Made by a program: the position numbers and the translations under genes. A stretch of 29,773 nucleotides of DNA from an uncultured Bacilli bacterium (lineage in GTDB: Bacteria > Bacillota_I > Bacilli_A > RF39 > UBA660), in contig CANRAX010000001.1 of assembly GCA_947628635.1 (NCBI GenBank), forward strand, positions 1-29,773, read 5' to 3'. Shown one piece after another: positions 24,198 through 29,773 of this stretch. Position 1 is the first letter of the stretch. Each line of letters opens with the position of its first letter. Below the pieces are notes generated by a model. The model saw only the letters and a program-made list of their open reading frames with translations, did not search any database and was not told where the DNA came from.

Positions 24198-25385
24198 TTA
24201 ATCTTTGCCAAAAGCTGTAAAGGAAAGCATAAGTCCACCACAAATATTAGCTGAATGCTCATCATATCCATATTCACCAAAAGTAAAGGCAGTTATAAAG
24301 GGAACTCCCTTTGCTTCTTTTAACAATTGTTTATGAACTTCTTCAATACGATCATCTATGGCTAAACGTCTACCACCACAATGAATTAGTATATAGGCAG
24401 ATGGTTCTTTGTACAAATTTTTACGCAATTTTTTTAATGTATGACCAGTTGCGTCAATTAATTCATCAATGGTTGCTTCTAATTGAATTACTGCTGTACC
24501 TTCTACAACTTTATTACCTAATTCAATTTCATCATCTGTCATTGTTCTTGTTCCTTGGTCAATACCAAACATTGGATGACGGACAACGGTCAAATTTCCT
24601 AACGGATCTTTTACTCCTAGAGGTTTAGTTACAGATGTTTTTAAAAGATTTTTTCCTTTTAAATCGCTTAAAGATGAATTAGTCCAATTAGCATATTTTT
24701 TTAAAGCAGAAATACCATCTATCGTAGCTAGTGTTCTATTATTTTTAACTTCAGTTATTATTCCTACGTTTCTTGTTTCTCGATAGCAACCATCATACGC
24801 AGTAATAATTTCATTATCAGTATAAAAAAACGCTACGGCTACTCCATCATTAAATACTTTATCATTGCAAATAATTTGCCATTTGCCACTTTCATCATCA
24901 TCGGCAGCACTTCCTCCAAACATTGGAACTCTTCCTATAACATCTTGAATGCCCATTAGATAGTCTTCTTCTTCTTTTGGACTAGCTATCATATAAAAAT
25001 ACGCTGGTGCCCTTGTGTTATTAGCAGATTCAACTGCTTCAATGGCAACTTTGCGACCAATAGCTCGGGCATTATTGCCGGCTTCGTGACAAGCAATTCC
25101 TATATTCATATTGACATCGTCAAAAGTCAACATGCCAGCAAAACCATGATCAGAAGTAATATAGCCATCTGGAACAATGATACCATTACTACTAGTACAG
25201 CCAATAATTGGTATTTTAGTAACACTTCTAATTCCCTTCACAACTTCTTTTACATCATTTTCAACAGAAGTAAAAAGAAAACCTAATTTTGCATTAGGAA
25301 AATTTTTGGTGGAATTCTGAGCTGTTTCAACACCGGCCTTAAAACTATTTAGATTTGTGCTATAACCAACTTGCGATTTTAACAT
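24198..25385 (-). CDS. FIST-domain protein (FIST N and FIST C), 395 aa
   Basis: The full length is a FIST sensor: FIST N at about 20-215 (VTKIPIIGCTSSNGIIVPDG, then HGFAGMLTF) and FIST C at about 225-385 (VIQLEATIDELIDATGHTLKKL). In other bacteria FIST is coupled to kinases or methyl-accepting domains and is thought to bind small molecules such as amino acids; here there is no output domain, which is unusual only in that its partner is not obvious. ATG 25385 follows AGGAGGAAAGCT. It starts 15 bases after the alcohol dehydrogenase stop, so it belongs to that operon. A link between the two functions is inferred. Confidence 0.92.
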   Translation of the reverse strand: MLKSQVGYSTNLNSFKAGVETAQNSTKNFPNAKLGFLFTSVENDVKEVVKGIRSVTKIPIIGCTSSNGIIVPDGYITSDHGFAGMLTFDDVNMNIGIACHEAGNNARAIGRKVAIEAVESANNTRAPAYFYMIASPKEEEDYLMGIQDVIGRVPMFGGSAADDDESGKWQIICNDKVFNDGVAVAFFYTDNEIITAYDGCYRETRNVGIITEVKNNRTLATIDGISALKKYANWTNSSLSDLKGKNLLKTSVTKPLGVKDPLGNLTVVRHPMFGIDQGTRTMTDDEIELGNKVVEGTAVIQLEATIDELIDATGHTLKKLRKNLYKEPSAYILIHCGGRRLAIDDRIEEVHKQLLKEAKGVPFITAFTFGEYGYDEHSANICGGLMLSFTAFGKD

Positions 25386-25400
25386 AGCTTTCCTCCTATT

Positions 25401-26555
25401 TTAAAAAGCAGATTTATAAATATTAATTATATCTTGAACTGTTACGTTACGTGGATTACCTCCCGTACATACATCATTTATAGCTTGGTTAGCAAGAGTT
25501 GGAAGCATTGACTCAGGAATACCAATTTCACTTAAAGTTTGTGGAATATTTAATTTTTTTGACAATTGTTGAACAGCTTCTACAACTTTATTTACTGCTT
25601 CCTCGTCAGTTGTGTCTTTCATGTCTAGGCCAAAAGCACTGCCCATATTTCTAAATAATTCTGGGCAAACTTGACCATTAAACTTTAAAACATGAGGCAA
25701 TAAAAGAGCATTCGCTACTCCATGTGGAGTATCAAAATAAGCTCCTAATGAATGAGCCATTGAATGAACAATTCCCAAGCCAACATTAGAAAAGCCCATT
25801 CCAGCAATATATTGAGCATAAGCAACTTTTTCAACGGCAATATAATCTTTTTCGTTAGCAGCTTGTTCTAAATTTTTATAAATTAAAGCCATAGCATTAA
25901 TGTGAAACATATCAGGAATTAACCAACCTGCTTTAGTAATGTAACCTTCCATTGCATGAGTTAAAGCGTCCATTCCAGTTGAAGCAGCAATTGATTGAGG
26001 CATACCTTGCATTAAGTCTGGGTCAATAATTGATAATACCGGAATATCATGAACATCAACACAAACCATTTTTTTAGTATTGACTTCATCTGTTATAACG
26101 TAATTAATAGTTACTTCAGCAGCAGTTCCTGCCGTTGTAGGTAAAGCAATAATTGGTAAAGCTTTATTTTTAGTGCTAGTTACTCCATCTAAACTTACAA
26201 CATCTACATATTCAGGATTAGTCATAATAATACCAATTGCTTTAGCTGTATCAATGGTACTTCCTCCACCAACAGCAATTATGGCATTAACATTATTTAA
26301 TTGTGCCATCATTAAACCATCTTTAACATTTTTTACGTTAGGATTTGGTTTTACTCCGTCATAAATAAAATATACAGCACCAGATTTTTCAATATACTCA
26401 GTAACCATTTTAACTATGCCACTTTCAACTAAATTTCTATCAGTTACTAGTAAAACTTTTTTGAAACCTCTTGAAGATAATTCTTCTTGTAATTTTTCTC
26501 TTGCACCACGACCAAAATAAGATGTTTCGTTTAAAACAATTCTATTTATCATCAT
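25401..26555 (-). CDS. Iron-containing alcohol dehydrogenase
   Basis: A 384-residue NAD(P)-dependent enzyme of group III. The nucleotide-binding GGGSTID is at 97-103. The metal site is complete: Asp196, His200 (DALTHAMEG), His264 (GIVHSMAHSLGA) and His278 (DTPHGVANALLLP). The spacing matches FucO-like lactaldehyde reductase and propanediol dehydrogenases, so a short-chain aldehyde or diol reaction is likely; the exact substrate is unknown. Two adjacent ATGs are possible starts (26555, 26552), both after GGGAGG. It has its own extended -10 promoter and is followed by the FIST gene. Confidence 0.96.
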   Translation of the reverse strand: MMINRIVLNETSYFGRGAREKLQEELSSRGFKKVLLVTDRNLVESGIVKMVTEYIEKSGAVYFIYDGVKPNPNVKNVKDGLMMAQLNNVNAIIAVGGGSTIDTAKAIGIIMTNPEYVDVVSLDGVTSTKNKALPIIALPTTAGTAAEVTINYVITDEVNTKKMVCVDVHDIPVLSIIDPDLMQGMPQSIAASTGMDALTHAMEGYITKAGWLIPDMFHINAMALIYKNLEQAANEKDYIAVEKVAYAQYIAGMGFSNVGLGIVHSMAHSLGAYFDTPHGVANALLLPHVLKFNGQVCPELFRNMGSAFGLDMKDTTDEEAVNKVVEAVQQLSKKLNIPQTLSEIGIPESMLPTLANQAINDVCTGGNPRNVTVQDIINIYKSAF

Positions 26556-26577
26556 CTAGCCTCCCTATTCTTTAAAT

Positions 26578-26586
26578 ATTATATCA
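26578..26586 (-). promoter_or_regulatory. Extended -10 promoter of the alcohol dehydrogenase-FIST operon
   Basis: On the minus strand TGATATAAT is perfect, 23 bases before the ATG at 26555. The -35 region is poor. Confidence 0.7.
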
Positions 26587-26623
26587 TATTTTGCAAAGAA
26601 TTAAAGTGCTTTTTCAAAAAAGA

Positions 26624-26658
26624 AGAAAAAAATACATTTTTCATTTATAAAAAATGTA
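26624..26658 (-). terminator. Terminator after tsaD
   Basis: The arms TACATTTTT and AAAAATGTA (9 bp, 8-base loop) are followed on the minus strand by a T run. It begins 6 bases after the tsaD stop. Confidence 0.85.
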
Positions 26659-26664
26659 CTAAAA

Positions 26665-27669
26665 TTATTTTAACTCATCTTGTGACTTAGAATTTAATTT
26701 TAAATCAGCTATACGTCCGTCCTTATAAGCGTAATATCCAGCAGCAGCAATCATAGTAGCATTATCAGTACAATATTTTAGAGGCGGTATAGTTAAATCA
26801 ACATTTAATGTTGTAGCTAAATCTTGTAGTGCTTGGCGAAGGCCCTTATTTGCTGCAACACCACCTGCTAATATTATATGTTTTATATTTTTTTGCACTA
26901 TGGCTCTTTTTACTTTTGTAATAATAGCTTCAACTGCCACCGTTTGAAAAGAAGCAGCTAAATTTTCTTTGATTATAGTAGATTTGCGTTGTTCTTCATT
27001 ATGAACGAGGTTTATAACAGCGCTTTTCAAACCACTAAATGAAAAATTGTAACTATCATCTTTTAAAGGTACCGGCAGTTTATATGTGTTATGTCCACTT
27101 TCTGCTAGCTTATCAAGTTTAGGTCCACCCGGATATTCAAGACCAATTATTCTAGCTACTTTATCATAACATTCACCTATGGCGTCATCTAATGTACCAC
27201 CAATTTTTTTAAATTTATAGTGATTAGACATTTCTACAAGTTCTGTATGACCTCCACTTACTACTACGGCCAAAAGAGGAAATTGTAATTCTTTAACTAA
27301 ATTATTTGCATAAATGTGGCCAGCAATGTGATGAACAGGAATTAGAGGCTTATTATAAATAAAGGCTAACGTTTTAGCAGCTTCAAGACCTATTAAAAGA
27401 GAACCTATTAAACCTGGACCATATGTCACAGCAATAGCGGTAATATCATTCATAGATAGATTAGCCTTTGTTAAGCATTCTTCTAAGACGATAGTTATAT
27501 TTTTTACGTGCTGACGGCTAGCAATTTCTGGAACAACACCACCATAATTTTTATGTATGTCAATTTGTGAAGAAATAACAGTAGCAATATCTTCGGTACC
27601 ATTTTTAACAATAGCTACACTTGTTTCATCACAACTACTCTCAATTCCTAAAATGTATGTATCTTTCAT
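26665..27669 (-). CDS. tsaD: tRNA N6-threonylcarbamoyladenosine transferase catalytic subunit TsaD
   Basis: A 334-residue ASKHA-fold enzyme. The start motif ILGIESSCDETSVAIV, the metal-binding VHHIAGHIYAN with His114 and His118, and CTDNATMIAAAGY near residue 300 (Asp for the third ligand) are all present. It transfers the threonylcarbamoyl group to adenosine 37 of ANN-decoding tRNAs, working with TsaB and TsaE, whose genes lie just upstream. ATG 27669 has GGAAGTGAT ahead. A gap of 86 bases before it contains the hairpin GCTAAAATATTAGC, and a second promoter there is possible. A terminator follows, so this is the end of the operon. Confidence 0.98.
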   Translation of the reverse strand: MKDTYILGIESSCDETSVAIVKNGTEDIATVISSQIDIHKNYGGVVPEIASRQHVKNITIVLEECLTKANLSMNDITAIAVTYGPGLIGSLLIGLEAAKTLAFIYNKPLIPVHHIAGHIYANNLVKELQFPLLAVVVSGGHTELVEMSNHYKFKKIGGTLDDAIGECYDKVARIIGLEYPGGPKLDKLAESGHNTYKLPVPLKDDSYNFSFSGLKSAVINLVHNEEQRKSTIIKENLAASFQTVAVEAIITKVKRAIVQKNIKHIILAGGVAANKGLRQALQDLATTLNVDLTIPPLKYCTDNATMIAAAGYYAYKDGRIADLKLNSKSQDELK

Positions 27670-27755
27670 GCTATCACTTCCAATTTCCGCTAATATTTTA
27701 GCATATTTTAAAAGATTACGCTACTTCTTAAGAAAAAATTTAATTTAAAATATTT

Positions 27756-28154
27756 TTATTTATACTTTCTTTCCATTAATATACCATCTATACCATTATA
27801 ATAATTTTGACGAATAGCTATTTTTTTAAAACCACATTTTTCATATAACTTTATAGCTGGTATATTATCAATTCTTACTTCTAAAGTTACATCTTTTTTT
27901 AGAAATTGCAAAAAAGATTGCAATAGCTTGGTGCCTTTTTGCTGATGACGATAATTTTCAACAATCTCAATTTGATTAATTTCTGCTCTTTCATAAATAT
28001 CACTATAATAAATATAACCTATAATTTCCTCTTTTTCTTGCAAAACCATATATCTGCCAAATGGATTATGTCGCAAATTTTCTAAAACAATATCTTTTTT
28101 TAAAAAAGAATTATCTATTTTAGATAAATTCTTTTCTGTTAATTCAAAGACCAT
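27756..28154 (-). CDS. rimI: RimI-type N-acetyltransferase
   Basis: A 132-residue GNAT enzyme. The acetyl-CoA pyrophosphate loop reads YRHQQKGTKLLQSF (motif A, QxxGxG-like), with IEIVENY ahead of it, and NIPAIKLYEKCGFKKI is the C-terminal motif B of the family. RimI acetylates the N-terminus of ribosomal protein S18 and related peptides. The order tsaB-rimI-tsaD is the standard bacterial cluster, which is the main reason to name it. The start overlaps the tsaB end by 11 bases. The Q-x-x-G loop is slightly degenerate, so another GNAT substrate cannot be excluded. Confidence 0.85.
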   Translation of the reverse strand: MVFELTEKNLSKIDNSFLKKDIVLENLRHNPFGRYMVLQEKEEIIGYIYYSDIYERAEINQIEIVENYRHQQKGTKLLQSFLQFLKKDVTLEVRIDNIPAIKLYEKCGFKKIAIRQNYYNGIDGILMERKYK

Positions 28155-28770
28155 TTTTTTCTTCAGCCTCAGTTAATTTTAAATATTCAGGATTTATAGT
28201 ATGAGGATTTATTGGCTCTTTATTTTTATAATATTTAATAATTTTTAAAAAATTTGGATCATAAGTTTTTTTGGCTGGAAAGGCTTCTAAGTCATCATTA
28301 GAAATAACTTCATAAGAACCTATTCCTTCCATTTTTTGAAGTAATATTTCAATTTTTATATGTTGTGGTGGCAAAATTTCGGCCATATTGGTGTCATAAA
28401 TGGCAGCAAAAACATAATTTCTTCTTGCGTCTAAAACAGGAATATGAATTAAATCATCAGTTGTAGATAGAGCCATAGCAGATAGAGAAGAAATAGTTGT
28501 TATAGGAATATTTAAAGACCATGCATATACCTTAGCAATGGTAATACCTATTCTGATACCAGTAAATGAACCAGGTCCATTCACAACAATTATTTTATTT
28601 ATTTCTTTTGGATCGATATTAGTTTTGGTAAACATTTCGACAATTTCAGTTAAGGCTTCTTCAGATAAAGTGTGCCCAAAATCTTTTTTTACTTCGCAAA
28701 GAAGCTCTGTATCAGTAGCAATAGCCGAATATAGATAACTAGAAGAGGTATCTATATATAGATATTTCAT
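28144..28770 (-). CDS. tsaB: tRNA threonylcarbamoyladenosine biosynthesis protein TsaB
   Basis: A 208-residue pseudo-enzyme of the ASKHA fold that holds TsaD in its active dimer. Typical motifs are YLYIDTSSSYLYSAI at the start and VVNGPGSFTGIRIGITIAK (about 62-80). I moved the start from 28785 to ATG 28770, because GGAG precedes it by 7 bases and the family begins with the KYLYIDTS form; the extra residues MWSCF are not conserved. The ATG overlaps the TsaE stop as ATGA, a classic translational coupling. Confidence 0.96.
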   Translation of the reverse strand: MKYLYIDTSSSYLYSAIATDTELLCEVKKDFGHTLSEEALTEIVEMFTKTNIDPKEINKIIVVNGPGSFTGIRIGITIAKVYAWSLNIPITTISSLSAMALSTTDDLIHIPVLDARRNYVFAAIYDTNMAEILPPQHIKIEILLQKMEGIGSYEVISNDDLEAFPAKKTYDPNFLKIIKYYKNKEPINPHTINPEYLKLTEAEEKNGL

Positions 28771-29225
28771 AAAACAGCTCCACAAAGTTCTTCATATTTT
28801 TTACCATATGGTGTAATTATTATAATACGTTTATTTTCATCTTCCTCAGAACTTTTAATTTTGATATCTAAGCGTTTTTCTGGTAAATAATCTTCAATCA
28901 TATCAGCCCATTCAATAATAGTTATACCCTTTTTAGTAAAATATTCTTCAATACCTAAATCTTCAATTTTACCATCAAGACGGTAAACATCCATATGATA
29001 TAAAGGCATATCTCCGGAAGTGTACTCTTTAATAATATTAAAAGTTGGAGAGGTAATTTCCTCTTTAATTTCCATAGCACTAGCAAAGCCTTTGGTAAAA
29101 ACTGTTTTACCACTACCTAAATCACCACGTAAACAGATTACCATGTTAGGAAATTTTTCAGATTCAATATTTTGAGCAAGCTCAATTGTTTCTTCTTCTG
29201 AATAAGTTGTTATTTTATAATCCAT
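28767..29225 (-). CDS. tsaE: tRNA threonylcarbamoyladenosine biosynthesis ATPase TsaE
   Basis: A 152-residue P-loop ATPase. Walker A GDLGSGKT is at 34-41, with TSPTF (switch) and YHMDVYRL following, then EWADMIEDYLP. TsaE regulates the TsaBD complex in t6A formation. The start is ATG 29225, with AGGTGAT 6 bases ahead; a GTG at 29234 would overlap that ribosome binding site and is rejected. A TATAAT at 29249-29244 could be its promoter, just behind the terminator of the previous gene. It is the first gene of tsaE-tsaB-rimI-tsaD. Confidence 0.97.
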   Translation of the reverse strand: MDYKITTYSEEETIELAQNIESEKFPNMVICLRGDLGSGKTVFTKGFASAMEIKEEITSPTFNIIKEYTSGDMPLYHMDVYRLDGKIEDLGIEEYFTKKGITIIEWADMIEDYLPEKRLDIKIKSSEEDENKRIIIITPYGKKYEELCGAVL

Positions 29226-29251
29226 TTCTATCACCTACAAATTATTATAAT

Positions 29252-29277
29252 CAAAAAAAAAGAGTAACACAACTCTA
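29252..29277 (-). terminator. Terminator after the TldD/PmbA-family gene
   Basis: On the minus strand the arms AGAGT and ACTCT surround TGTGTT and are followed by nine Ts. It begins 9 bases after the stop at 29285. Confidence 0.75.
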
Positions 29278-29284
29278 TTTTATG

Positions 29285-29773
29285 TTAATTGCTAGAAATT
29301 GACATATTTTCTATTAAAAGTTTTGGAGAAGCTGTTGTCGATGTTTTAAATTCTTTAGTCGGTCCAATTTCTTTTATGTTGTTAAACATTTCAAAAATGG
29401 TAGTAGTTAATATACATGGTTCAAAAGTAGAAATAATTTGGCCATTTTCAATTATATAACCATATATTTGAACTGATATAGTACCTGTTGTTGGATTTAA
29501 AGTAATTCCACCTGTATCTTGATATTTACTAATATAAAGACCATTTTTTAATTTTTCTAAAATATTTTTAGATTGCTTATTTTCTTTAATATAAACATTT
29601 ACAGCTGAAATACCATTACCAAAAGCATTGCCTGTTGAAGACTTTTTATCTATAAGAGCTTCTTTGTTATTATAAAGGTAGGTCTTTAAAACACCATTTT
29701 TTACTAGATCTTTTTTTAAAGTTGGAGTTGCTTCATTATCAAACTTTGTGTAACTAGGATAATTTCTGTTAGT
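29285..29773 (-). CDS. TldD/PmbA-family metalloprotease subunit, C-terminal part, partial
   Basis: The frame is open from the window edge to a TAA at 29287-29285, giving 162 residues of the C-terminal domain; the start lies beyond the window. Conserved features are NEATPTLKKDLVKNGVLKTY, LYNNKEA, the Ser-Thr-Gly-Asn-Ala segment (SSTGNAFG), YGYIIENGQI, and the ending SPKLLIENMSIS. The metal-binding part lies in the missing region. It fits the TldE/PmbA half of the TldD-TldE pair better than TldD, but a single-subunit variant is possible. A terminator follows, so it is transcribed separately from tsaE. In E. coli the complex processes peptide antibiotics and toxins. Confidence 0.88.
   Translation of the reverse strand, partial: TNRNYPSYTKFDNEATPTLKKDLVKNGVLKTYLYNNKEALIDKKSSTGNAFGNGISAVNVYIKENKQSKNILEKLKNGLYISKYQDTGGITLNPTTGTISVQIYGYIIENGQIISTFEPCILTTTIFEMFNNIKEIGPTKEFKTSTTASPKLLIENMSISSN

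Noticed and set aside
1..29773. TGA read as Trp (Mycoplasma-type code), suggested by the AT-richness
   Set aside because: Several genes end with TGA in normal places (1111, the tsaE/tsaB ATGA overlap), and TGG is used for Trp throughout.

Overview
The window is AT-rich DNA from a low-GC Gram-positive bacterium (Bacillota-like). It uses the ordinary bacterial code: TAA, TAG and TGA all end genes and TGG is Trp, so it is not a Mycoplasma-type TGA=Trp organism. The signs are AGGAGG-type ribosome binding sites, extended -10 promoters (TGnTATAAT), U-tract hairpin terminators, a tsaE-tsaB-rimI-tsaD cluster, and many membrane-linked XRE regulators. An uncultured gut Bacilli or Clostridia lineage fits, but no marker here fixes the taxon. 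No tRNA, rRNA, CRISPR array, transposase or integrase was seen.

Layout. 1-1180 (+): end of an SsuB/TauB-type ABC importer (ATPase and permease) with its terminator. 1181-2971: a decayed stretch, then a two-gene minus-strand operon of unknown function; the second gene has an open 35-codon extension after its TAG stop. 3046-4680 (-): membrane-bound XRE regulator plus a DUF4097-like surface protein with alternating DYGD/DCGD rungs. 4743-6655 (-): YtrA-type GntR repressor, ABC ATPase and ABC-2 permease, with a perfect palindromic operator on the promoter. 6909-7619 (-): a second XRE membrane regulator. 7843-8889 (-): a YjbR/MmcQ-EVE fusion.

9068-14975 (+) is an envelope-stress module: response regulator, histidine kinase, HtrA protease, then a MacB/FtsX-type permease and its ATPase. 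The same pair of 11-bp repeats lies upstream of the regulator, of htrA and of the transporter operon, exactly 5 bp before the -10 in each case. This makes a probable regulon resembling CiaRH.

15129-17254: a TtcA-like tRNA thiolase, an unknown helical protein and a divergent tandem-XRE regulator. 17424-22820 (-): an arylsulfotransferase-like secreted protein, a membrane metallophosphoesterase, a DUF975-CmpB fusion and a Bax-inhibitor-1 protein. 22956-24157: a membrane-anchored protein with a phage tail-tip domain, divergent from a small XRE regulator. 24198-26555 (-): an iron alcohol dehydrogenase and a FIST sensor protein. 26665-29225 (-): the t6A tRNA-modification cluster. 29285-29773 (-): the C-terminal part of a TldD/PmbA-family protein running off the window.
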